DNA of 64,000 nt from Tetranychus cinnabarinus. Its lineage: Eukaryota > Arthropoda > Arachnida > Trombidiformes > Tetranychidae. The stretch lies in assembly GCA_022266195.1 (NCBI GenBank), contig WHVY01000002.1:11795001-11859000 (forward strand), given 5' to 3'. The notes beneath the pieces are model-generated. The model had not been told where the DNA came from. It saw nothing but the letters and a program-made list of their open reading frames with translations, and made no database searches. This document shows positions 13,301 through 24,342 of the stretch, one piece after another. Positions within the stretch are counted from its first letter, which is position 1. Every line of letters starts with the position of its first letter. The translations under genes were made by a program, and so were the position numbers.

Positions 13301-16300
13301 AATGTCATTCACGATAAAAAGGGTAAGCTCTATCAAACATTTCAATCTTTCAATTCTAATTGTATCAATCTTGCTTTTATTTTACTGTTATTTACAATTC
13401 TTCTTTCCATTTGTTTCAGGTTTCTCAGCAGCAGATTTAATCACCATTAAATTGTATCAAATAAATAATTTAATGAACCTGAAAGCAACCATGAGGTGTT
13501 TTCCAAGGATATTTAACCCGTAAAGACCATAAACAGATATAATTCTGGTATAGTGTGATTGGCATTATAACTGAATTTGTCTTCAACTTTTGTTTTACAT
13601 CTTCTGTTAACAATTAACCATTTGGTGAATAGTTTTTAGCTACAACATTGTTGTAGCTTAACGCTTTGTTAAATCATTTCAGCGGATTGTTTCATTAAGA
13701 TTGGGCGATGTCTGTGCATACGACGTTGAATTGTCCAGCAAAAAAGCAAAAACAATGAACTTCTCTATGCTTAAAGGATTAGGTGTTTCCTGATTTCAAC
13801 TATAAATATGTGCATATATATTTGTGTGTTTCAGCTTTGACCAAATCACCAAGTAAAACTATCAATTGAATCAGTTATCAAAATAAGTGGCACTTGATAA
13901 TTATCACAATCTGCTGAAATGATTTAAAAAGCATAAGCGGACCAACAAAAGGTTGTCATTGATAGAGAAATCAGATCAAATAATTGCTTAAAGATCGACC
14001 TTGAAATTTCTCTAATTAAAACCCAATTCTAGTCAGATTCAGATTGAAACAATCAGACAATGGTTAATGAAAAGCAACAAGAAGCAAAACAAATCAATTG
14101 AAGACAAGATTCGACGAGTTTCTAGCAATATCAAGATGACCTGTAAAAACAAAGCCGAGAAAAACGTTAATTGGTGATATTTATCAATTGGGATTTCAAC
14201 TGAAGCAATTAATAAATGGTTATGTGATGCAGGAGCAAATCATCTTTAGTATTTAAATCAAAATTATGATGGTGATTGTAATTTTTCAATGTACTCGTTA
14301 AAGGAAATGGTTTAAACTAATTCAAATGATTAGCCTTTCTTGGTTCGTTTCAACAATCACCTAAATATTAATTGTTTTCTTACACAAATCAATAATTGTT
14401 TGGGTGTCAAATCAGTCAATCATTAAAATATCCTTACAAAGCCAACAAAACAGTGAAACCAATCCTTTTAACATTCAACATTATATCAAGTATCAGCTAT
14501 AATTTATTCATAGTTAATGCTTTATATTTTAGTATTCAATTTGTTTCAACCCGCTCCAATCATCTTTACAATTGAATCTTAACATTGTATAACTGAATTG
14601 CTTTTAATTAGTATTTATTAATTTATCTAGGTTTACTCTTATACCATTACCATCATCATCAGCTATTAGCTAAACACAAAAAAACAACCAAATTGAATTT
14701 GATTGTAATGTAACGGTAAGTGAAAATGAGAATGAAAATTGTTTCAATAAAATGAAATTCTGATCAAAATTTCATCTTTCATAGTAATCAATTAATGATT
14801 AAATTAGTTTTTTTTTCATTTAATTTCAGTTTTCGCCGATCTATCCAAGTCTACTTAATCGACTAACATTTTGACCAAACCTGAAAAGTAAGTGAACAAT
14901 TTATTTCCTTCATTTTTGTTGATTGTCTTCAAGTCAATTGAATTAGTTGGTTTGCACATGATTATACAATTAATAATAATATAACTTTACCTTTCAAAAT
15001 CAAGTTTAATATCTTTTCTTCTTTTTCTCAGCTCGCCATCATTATAATGGTCCTAAATTGTCATTACAATACATAATAATACATACATTGTAATATGTAT
15101 AAAAGATGGTCAGTTATTGAATATTGAAGCATCCAAATATTGTCACTCATCCTAAATAGCAACAATTGTCTTCCTGGTGAAGAAGGTGAAATCGGCGATT
15201 TAAATCAGCAGTTAGTTTAGCGTCTTTAAATTAAATTATTTCAACGTTGAAGCAACAACAAAGCAAGCCTTGATCAACATACAACACAACCTGATGTCAA
15301 GTCAAATCATCTCAACATAATCAAAGCTAATTGCGTCGAACGCTTAATAGCAATTTAATGGTTAACCAAATGGTTGGACAACAGATAAACGGCAGCAAAA
15401 AGCGTCACCAATGATGTCGTTGATTGTGCAGCTGAAAACTAACAGTTGATTAAATCTGGAAATATAATGAACATGAATTGATCTAAAAATATTGATTAAA
15501 CAAGGAAACTTCAAATTTGATTAAGATCAAATCCAGTCTGTCTAATAAACGTTTCATGGACCAACTCATCGTCAACCTTTTTGAGGGTTACTCTGACCAA
15601 GCACAAGATCAAAACTAATTAACAATAAATCAAAAAAAAGAGAAGGAAAACAATTTTGTTAAAATGAAAGTCAATTGAAACAATCAACTTGTTATTTATA
15701 TTGTTTATCGTATACAATTCAAGTTGAATGTTTAAAATCAAATGTAAATGGTAATCGTGAGGAAACTGAAACTAAATTAATTTAGTATCAACATCAAAAC
15801 TGAACTGATCTGCTAATCATTACAATATTATTAATATAATAATAATATTAATGAAGCAAAAAAACATGATTAGATGATAATTGACCTTCCATTTAGACCA
15901 ATTTTTGCTCCTGGAGAAGTGACCATTATATTAAAGACCCTGGCTTTTTCAATCTTATTTATTTATACTTTTTCCTTCTAATTCAGTCAATTGTTACAAT
16001 TTATTTCTTAATTATTTTCACCATTTTTAATTTGGCGATTGTTGATTAACCTTTACACAAATCAGATCAAGTCGAGTGAACAAAAACATTTGAAAAAGTG
16101 TACTAATAATGAAAACAATACATTGATGTGAATAAGGTTTGCTTCATTTTTAATTAATCATTCACACCTTTTACATTATAACCATTTATGTGTGTAATGA
16201 TTGGAATTAATATTTTTTCAATTTAAAAATGTATTGATAGCTAAATTATTTACAATCAAGAAATAAATAGAGAAAAGAAAGAGTAAATTAACCCAAAGAC

Positions 16301-19300
16301 CCGAAACAAAATTGAACCCAAAAAAGTGTAAACAGGCAAACCCATTCACCAAAATTGAACTGACGCTCAAGCAACTCAATCAAGGCAGTCTAATGTTTGA
16401 ATATTTACCAGTTAATTAACAGAGTGATTTGATTGTGAACTGGTTTAATGAGAAACTGTTTCAAGTGTAACAATGAAAAGTGTTGCTTTCAATTAAACCA
16501 TTTCATTTCCTAATTTTTATAAACGCTATTTCAAGGTTTGAAAATGATCTGAAATGCTCATTGTTAGGCTTAAAAGATAGTAAATTGTTTAAATTGTTGA
16601 CCATTAAATTGATTAATTTCAACGCCTCTTTCATGATAAACAACATTCTTTCATAATCGTATGTTTACCATGCATTTGATTGTTTAAACATTTTAAACTG
16701 AAGTTCATCAGTTTAACCAAATTTTTGGCAAAATCAAAAAATATTTCAAGCTATATTGATGTATCAATGATCAACCCAACATTTAAACAAATAGTGAAGT
16801 TGTTTTCAAATTGCAAGTTTAATTTACTTTAACCATTGATTGAACTGATCTACAAATCAAATAGCAATGCAAGTATTTTCAATATTTATTTACATTTCTG
16901 ATACACTGAATAATCTAATCATCGGGCGTAAATCTTCACATTTCTACCTTGATCAACTTCACTATTAACGTTCAATTCAATTTCCAGTGTGAAAATGTAT
17001 TCAAAGATCGGGTCAAGGTTAATCGGTAAATGATAGCAAATGAAATCTAATTCAATTAAGTATAGCAATTTAAGATAAATCTTGGTTTGATATGCTTTTG
17101 ACCATTGCTCCTGCTATTAGCATAAGTAGATGTAATTATATCACAATATTAATGGCCTATTGTTGCACCTTGAACATGTTTGAACATTGTGTTTGCTTTA
17201 CTGTTTGACAGACTTATACAATAAGATTAAGTTATCTTAATTGTATCGGCAAAAGTGATGTATTTTTTAATGGTCAAGGAACGTAGAATTTCATTTTTTG
17301 GCGTCAATTCGTTTGGAGAGATTGAAATGACGACCGAATTACATGGTAACAATGTTTCGCGAGATTGAGTGGCATTATAATCTGTTTATCCGAACCAATT
17401 GATCAATTGATTTGAAGGATTAGAGATGATGGTCTTTAACCAGAAAAAAAGGAGAACCCAATTGATTGAAAATTGATTCGGGTTTTGTGTCCACTTTCAA
17501 TTGATACAGGATGATGATCTGATCCGACCTGGCCTTGAGCAGTGTTATTAAAAGATTAGCTTGATCCTGATTTGAATGGAATATTTCAATTGACTAAAAT
17601 TGAATGAAAGAGAAAAATTTCGGATTAAAGCAGCTAAATGGATTGATCAATTTGATTGAGCATGTTGATTGATCTTCACCAATTTTCTTACCTTATAACT
17701 TCTTTTCATCTCCTTGCGTTTTCTTGATCACTTTGATTCACCAACTTATCCTGTTAATTAAGTTAGCTCAATTAAGGACACTTGATTTGAACACCTATCG
17801 TTGATTATCTGTTCCGTATTAATCCAAACATCAGCATCAACAGCGGTAGCAAAAAAACTATCAACCAAAATCAAGAGAAAGCTCAAATTGATTGTTGAGA
17901 TTAACAGGAGCTTGGTTACAGTTGATTAAATGAGACATTTTGTGTATTACAACACAACCATTAGATGACGATGATTAGCGTATATTTAAGTGATTTAAAT
18001 TTTAGATGAAAATAATGTTCATAATAATTGAAAAGCCTAACTCTAGTGGTTTATAATTTACGCTACCTAATGAAATAAATGTTACAAGGCTTTTACCAGA
18101 TATTAACTAATGAAGGTATGTTAAATAACACAATTTAAAGTAACTAAATAGCATAATAATTTAAATTTATAAATAAAACCAACTAATTGTAACAATAATA
18201 GTAAACATATAACAATAGCGAAAAGTAAAAAATGAAGAAAATTAGTAAAAATTTCAGCTGATCTCTTTGAGCGCGAATAATGATTTCTGGTTACAAGGTA
18301 AAAATGAAAATGCAAGGCTAAATGAATGTTTATTTTTCTTGAATTAAACAATAATCAAGACACAATTAAATGCATTTTAATATTTTGATCTGTTAATTAT
18401 AACAAGGAAACATAACCAAATTGTGTGAGATTAACCAACAATATACAATTTAGTAATATATGATATCAAAGTGGTATTATTAATAAATATAGTAGTCAAC
18501 TGATTCTTTCAACAAATGTTTATCCTAAATTGATTGTTGACTTGATTGATATACAATAGATGATTGTCTGGAGCATTATTAACCTTATTATTATCAAGGA
18601 TTAATCATTAATGAGCTGGAAAGCTCAAGAATAGCGCAACAGCTAAATGAAGAATCCAATTCACATGGTAAACAATACAACAAAACGTTGGATAAGTATT
18701 CACATGATTTGATTAAAATGTGACTTTTAGATGGTTTTTGATGGTCAAAACATTTATCAACACTTAATTGTCTCCATTTTAACTGTTGATAATCAAGATG
18801 AAACCATGAACTTGAGGGAAATGTAGGATTAATTGTCGGTAAGAGTTGAGTTAATGACAACTGACAGAGTATCAAAAATATTGGCCTAATTGGTGATCCT
18901 CTCATTTACAGTTACAATCAATTAAAGATTAAACTGATCAATCTTGCTCAGGATTAGGAATGGCAAATCTAATGGTTAATCTAATGAGTATTGAACATTA
19001 AGCTTTTCAACAATTAAAAGAGCTACAAATGAGTTTCAATTGATTTTCCTGGTTTAACGTTGAAAATCAATAGACCAACTTGTTAGCCTTTTTTTCATAG
19101 CAATAAATGTTGGTTAGCTCAGACAATTGAGCTCATCGTTAATTTCAATCATGAATCAACTGATTAATGGGAATGTTAAAGGACAAATTGATTATCACAG
19201 CTACATCATAGTTAATTGCTATTTGGTAATCAACTCAAAGGTTGAGATGTTAGTATTAAAAGGTGAAATGAAAACTGGTAAATGTACATTTACATTTCAT

Positions 19301-20310
19301 GATTACCATCCTTATACCATCTTGTTGACTCAATAACAACTATTGATGAAATTAACAATGATTGGCAATCAAATGTCTGTTAATATGTATATTATAGTCA
19401 ACTATAGCTTTAATTATCTTCCCTTAATTAACACATCTGTATATTGTCTTGACTTTGATGGATAAACAAGTCAATTGATGGTTTGGTTTGCATTTGATTG
19501 AAGTCAAATGTCTCAGGCTTGGGTTGTTTCGTGTATTTTGGTTGATAATTTACATCGGAACTGTTGGCCATTTGAGTTGACCATTCAACTTGGTTAACCT
19601 GATTCAACCTTGAACTGCTGGCTTGGGTTGATGGTAAATAGATGACCCAAATAATTGTGAAATGTAATATCAATCAAAGTTGAAATAATAATTAATACAA
19701 TAATGTATGGATATAAATATACAATAACAAAACTGAACCTCGCCTTGGACAATCATTACAGGGATTGTTACCATTAAAATTAATTTCCATTCTCTACCTT
19801 TCTTTCTTTCGGCCTCTTCTTCACATTTTGTACTTAATGTTGATCGAAAATTCAAGTGATACTTTAATTCATGTAACGATTTTTAAATTGTCAGTTGATT
19901 GTCAAGGTCAATAGATGTACAAGTATCAATTCAAATGAACCAAGAGCAGTCAAGATAGACAAAGGTTAAGTCTTGATGTTGAATTTTCACTTGTGGACAA
20001 TTTACACTTATCACATTATAATTGAATTAAATAGTCACCTTTGTCTAACAATAAGTCACAATTTGATTAATGGCAAGTCAAAATTAATCACAACCAAGAG
20101 AAACCGATACTTTAAGGTGAAACAAATGCAAGCAAATAAATAACTTTTTAATGGTTGATTGAATCAACACAACAGTTTACAATCCAGTCGATGGAGCATA
20201 GTTTTTAGCAACAATCAAGCTAAATTTGTAAATAAAGGGAGACAATTAATAAATAATTACATTTGAAAGGTGAATCAGTTGGAATCAATCAAAAAGCTTT
20301 GTTTTTCAAT
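7311..20310. other. long gene-poor region
   Basis: About 13 kb with no gene I can support apart from one weak candidate (18594-18905). A CAT/TTA microsatellite lies at 7448-7492. Small palindromes include a 9-bp inverted repeat with a 3-bp loop at 13638-13658 and an AT palindrome around 15824-15852. Polypyrimidine-AG and GTAAG-like sites occur, for example around 13838 and 14885, but I could not link any into coding exons. It could hold regulatory DNA for the neighbouring cuticle and secreted-protein genes, noncoding transcripts or small exons. Nothing in it resembles a transposon with coding capacity. Confidence 0.5.
18594..18905 (-). CDS. possible small secreted Cys-containing peptide (unsupported by homology)
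   Basis: A 103-codon open frame starting with ATG. The N-terminus is leader-like (basic residues, then IFLILCQLSL). Six cysteines follow (C52, C68, C78, C81, C89, C90), including CLPC and a CC pair. It lies in otherwise gene-poor DNA. No TATA box, repeat or recognisable motif supports it, and open frames of nearly this length occur by chance elsewhere in the same A+T-rich stretch. It is listed only because start, leader and cysteine spacing coincide. Confidence 0.2.
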   Translation of the reverse strand: MRGSPIRPIFLILCQLSLTQLLPTINPTFPSSSWFHLDYQQLKWRQLSVDKCFDHQKPSKSHILIKSCEYLSNVLLYCLPCELDSSFSCCAILELSSSLMINP

Positions 20311-20898
20311 TTATTCATATGTTTTGGGATTGATAAGTGTTAGGAATCCAGATATATCGAGATCGGGATCATTATCTAACAGATTATCTTCTTCGTCGTC
20401 TTGATCGCCTTCCAGCTCATCAAGTTCATCTATTTCTTCTATATTTTCTTGACCTTCCTCATTGTTTCCTTTATTTAAATGTTCATTCTTACTGTCACTC
20501 AGTTCACTAATTTGATTGTCATCTGTTGTTGATTTAAAATCATTGTCAGGATCATCTGTGTCATCAGCATATTTAATACCCTCAATGTGATCATAGTTTG
20601 GATCGTAATAGTTTGGCTTGGCGAGAACCTTGTGAATTTCAGAGTAAAGTCCATTTTTGGCTAAAAGAGTCATTAATGGCGGAAAACAAACCCAAGTATT
20701 GTGATAATCCTTTATTGCTAAAAGGCCGTTTGGAAACTTGAACACACCGTAATCATCATTATAAAGATGGAATTGATCAATCTCTGGAAAAAGGTAGCTG
20801 TAATCACAAACATAATCAGCATAATCAACCGGAGTCAATGGCAATACAAAATCATCAAGGATTAGACAATAGACCAAAATGACCAACAGTACATTCAT
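20311..20898 (-). CDS. orphan secreted protein with acidic C-terminal tail
   Basis: One uninterrupted frame of 195 residues. Residues 1 to about 20 form a strongly hydrophobic signal peptide. The following segment (about 21-108) is Tyr/Asp-rich with aromatic clusters (DYADYVCDYSYLF) and holds two cysteines, C31 and C71, which could form one disulfide. Residues about 110-185 are a low-complexity acidic tail dominated by Asp and Glu (for example DDEEDNLLDNDPDLD). The protein ends with a short hydrophobic stretch, GFLTLINP. I do not recognise a family. The acidic tail could bind calcium or basic matrix proteins, but that is speculation. A TATA box stands at the right distance upstream (21028-21021), which supports a real gene. 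ATG at 20898 is the first in frame. Confidence 0.65.
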   Translation of the reverse strand: MNVLLVILVYCLILDDFVLPLTPVDYADYVCDYSYLFPEIDQFHLYNDDYGVFKFPNGLLAIKDYHNTWVCFPPLMTLLAKNGLYSEIHKVLAKPNYYDPNYDHIEGIKYADDTDDPDNDFKSTTDDNQISELSDSKNEHLNKGNNEEGQENIEEIDELDELEGDQDDEEDNLLDNDPDLDISGFLTLINPKTYE

Positions 20899-20987
20899 TC
20901 GATAGAGATCACAGTTGAAAAAATAACGACGATTTAGAGGCCATCGCCATTAGCCTTTGGTCAATTCACTATTTATGATGGACACAT

Positions 20988-21028
20988 TGACTTCATTCAA
21001 GATTATTACAAGATTCAAAAATTATATA
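20988..21028 (-). promoter_or_regulatory. TATA box and initiator of acidic secreted orphan
   Basis: On the minus strand TATATAAT spans 21028-21021, and a TCAATG initiator candidate lies near 20990. A 5' UTR of about 90 bp would follow before the ATG at 20898. The spacing is standard; function is inferred. Confidence 0.45.
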
Positions 21029-22517
21029 CATCTAACTTGACTTGACATGGTTTAATCAAAAGATTTGGCAACACTGGATTCTCAAGTTAACAACTAAATT
21101 GTCAATTTCAACTGATTTTACATAGCTTTAAGCTCTATTCCAGCCATGAAAAGGTGACAAGAATAGCATTGATGATCATTCAAATTATTAACGGATCAAA
21201 GGCTGAATATTTTTCAGTGTAACAACCTTTTTTTAGGTAAATTTTTCCTTTCTTTGACAATAATACTCATCCTTATTATAAATTAATTCATTTAAGGTGA
21301 TTAACGTGATTTATCGTGTAATGCCAGCTTTTGTATTATATATAATTACAATTAAGTTTATTGGCCGCAGCAAGGATATGGTTCGTTGATGGTTAAGTGA
21401 CAACTTGACACAAGCAAAAATTGAAACTAAAATTAACTTCAATCATATCAAAATACTTGAGTAGAAAATTTGTTGATACATTGGAGTTAAATGCACAAGT
21501 AATTAACTTACCATTTAATTAGACTGGTTAATTACGAAGAAGATGATAACACGAAAAGTTGTTAACTTGAGTAAAACCCAAAACACAAATGAGGTTCAGT
21601 CCTGAAAACTGAATATTTCATTGAGACCAATCTTTCCAATAACTCGTAAAACTGTCCAGTTTAATTGTTTATCAATTGAAATGGTAATTAGATTAGCTTC
21701 TTTAATTAATCAATGAGTCTACAATCATTTGTTTTATATTCAATTGGAAAAATCTCATCTCATTGTTACTTGGATCAGTGAAAGTTTGAAATTAATGAGA
21801 AAACACAATAATTATTTTAATCATCATCAAGATCGTAAACTATTCAGGTCAAAGTCAAAATCTCATTTATTGTCCTCTCATTCACAAGTCAAAGTTTTGA
21901 CAATTAGATAATAACAGCTGAGCTAAAGACACGTTCCAAGGGAAGACAATTTTAATTTAACTGTTTAAGTGATCTTGACTATTAATTCAAATCCTTTTTT
22001 TATACATTTACAGCAACAAAAGGAACCAACTCATTTATTTTCAATTTGCTTCTGGAAGCCACTATTAAGTTAATGGTGATGATGAAGGCTATGATTTTGT
22101 GATGGTTCAAAACTGCTAAATTGGGATAAAAAAAAGTTGATCAAAGGCATAATGAAAGATGAACACAAAGGTGATTGAAAAGATTTCAATTAAAGATGCT
22201 AATTGAAATCATAAGATTGAGAAATCAAAGATCCGGGACTCAAATTGAAAGTGATTGTACTTGATAATGGACTTATTAAATCATTTTATTCATTTCAATA
22301 TAATCTTAAAAGTTGGATTTAGTTGTCTTGAACAATTGCAAGAGTCAAGATCGGATTAGAGTGGTGATATTTTTGTGGTGATCTAAAATCATTGGACAAC
22401 TGTTGATATTATTTTGTGACAAGATTGGTAGCAATTACAATGGACAAAAGCAATCAGCTAAAGTTATCGTGAATCAACACTCAAACCTCAGGCAGACCAA
22501 ATCGAAAATCATAAACG
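21029..22517. other. intergenic between two divergent secreted-protein genes
   Basis: A+T-rich DNA between the minus-strand acidic orphan and the plus-strand Ala-Pro/Lys-Met protein gene. No supported gene. I saw no clear TATA box close to the start at 22518. Confidence 0.5.
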
Positions 22518-23520
22518 ATGATTACTCGTATTCGATTAAAGTCTTCAGTAATCATGGTTTTACTATTATACTTTGTGCTGATCCGAGGAAGTTCAATAAC
22601 ATGGAGAGCTTCAGTTTCAGATACTGTATCTGATGCAACAGCAACAGCTGTAGTAGATGATGATGGCGATGATGACCGATTCAATATGATTGCTGATGGT
22701 TACAAAATTATACGACGATCAGATGATGAAGAGGAGGAAGATAGTTGGGGAAGTTCATCGGAAAGTGTCATGGATGGAGGCTGGGGAGGTGGTGGTGGAG
22801 GTGGCGGTGGTGGTAAAGGTAAGAAAAACATCATTTGAACCTCAAACATACGTATGTTAGTAATAGGCTAAATTAACATGTTATTTTAATGTTAAACTTT
22901 TTTCCCTTTCTTTAGGTAAGGGTAAAAAAGAGAAAGATAAAAAGAGTAAGGATAAAATGAAGAAGATGAAAATGAAGATGAAAATGAAAATGAAAATGAA
23001 GGATGAAGGCTGTACTCCAGAGGTTGTAGCAATAAAGAAAACCCGAATCATACCAGTTGCTGTACCGGTGAAAAGTGGAAAGCGATCATTCACGATTAAA
23101 GTGCCGCAATCAATGATGATGGCTGCACAACAAAACCAACAAAAGTCTTGGGCTCAATCGTCGGCACCAGCACCTTCACCCATGCCAATGTTCATGCCTA
23201 TTCAAATGATGCCCATCGCCTATCCTGCCCCTGCTCCAGCTCCGGCTGCAGCTCAGGTTATGGCTCCAGCGGTATCTTGGTCAGCTCCATCTCCTGCACC
23301 AGCTCCAGCTCCTTCACGTGCCCCTGCTCCAGTAGCTCCAGCAGTGGTGATGGCACCCGCTCCAACCTCAATGACTTTTACAATGCCAATGCCAATTACA
23401 AATCCATCAACTTGTAATCAATGCTCACAGGCAACTACAAACGTCGAGGAAGTTGTGGAAGAGATTGTTGAAGAACCTGACTATGATTACGACATGGAGA
23501 TGACCGACGGGTGGGGATAA
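22518..23520 (+). CDS. secreted modular low-complexity protein (Gly, Lys-Met, Ala-Pro blocks)
   Basis: Two exons, 22518-22818 and 22916-23520, joined across a 97-bp GT-AG intron (donor GTAAGA, acceptor TTCTTTAG) in phase 1, giving 301 residues. Residues 1-24 include a hydrophobic signal peptide; M13 is an alternative start with an even cleaner leader. Blocks follow in order: an acidic stretch; a Gly run ending near residue 98; a Lys-rich run, then strictly alternating Lys-Met (about 115-129); one short ordinary segment with basic and hydrophobic residues (about 130-165); an Ala-Pro/Met-Pro region (about 175-270); a CNQC pair; and an acidic end, EEIVEEPDYDYDMEMTDGWG. I know no family with this order. 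The composition suggests an extracellular matrix, cuticle or silk-gland product. The two-exon model is well supported because both exons carry matching low-complexity frames. Confidence 0.75.
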
Positions 23521-24342
23521 ACTATTTCATGGAATAGTTGATAACAATAATTGAACCTTTTTACAATCTGTTTAGTAGTACATGTTAGTAGTATCTGTTT
23601 ATCAACCTTAAATTTTTAGTTCAATTTTTATCTCTTCATATCATATTTTACCAATATTAGCATATCATTTTTTACTTTTAATTTTTCTCTCGAAGAAGAC
23701 TTAAAAAACTTAGATTCGTTTGTATAGTGACTAAATTTTCCATGGATAAAAACAATTTAATCCCAAACAACTATATTTATCTACATTTATTATTGGTTGT
23801 AGTCGAATCGTTGTGATGCAAAATCATAAAAAAAATCTACCAAATATTAAAAATAACAATGACAATTAACTGATTAATAAAGAGATCTTCACTTAGAAAA
23901 TTCTATTCAAATTCACAAACGAGTGAGTTAGCAATTTGTGCTTTCACTCAAATCTCTAATAAAGACAGTAAAATCACCGTGATTCATAATTAAAATGAAT
24001 TCTACTTTTGGGTGCTTAGGGTACCTAAAGAGTTTTCATACTTATTTTTACATGTATATTCTCAACACATTATCAACTCGTTGATACAATAAAATTACAC
24101 TTTCGATATTTTTGGAGTACTCCATCTATTGGAATAATTAATACTTATCTCTTTCAAACACTTCATTTTAATCAAAGAATAGAATAACGTTACTTTACTC
24201 TTTGATTTTAATTTTGTCCAATCAAAAAGACTAAAAAAGCCATCGTCAAAGAGACTTTTTACTGTACTAGTTTGAACTGTTTTATTAATTACAATCGCTA
24301 TTCAACACTGTTATTGTTTCAACTAGTGATACACCGAAAAAA
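23521..24342. other. intergenic, no gene seen
   Basis: A+T-rich spacer between two plus-strand orphan genes. It presumably contains the 3' UTR of the first and the promoter of the second. No clear TATA box precedes the ATG at 24343. Confidence 0.5.

Noticed and set aside
15824..15852. AT-rich palindrome (ATTATTAATATAATAATAATATTAAT)-like stretch considered as an element end
   Set aside because: Simple A/T alternation that recurs throughout such DNA; no partner repeat or target duplication.
19428..19855. Two adjoining minus-strand frames, one with a leader-like start (LHFTIIWVIYLPSTQA)
   Set aside because: Neither begins with ATG; a stop codon directly precedes the leader-like part and no usable splice acceptor supplies a start.
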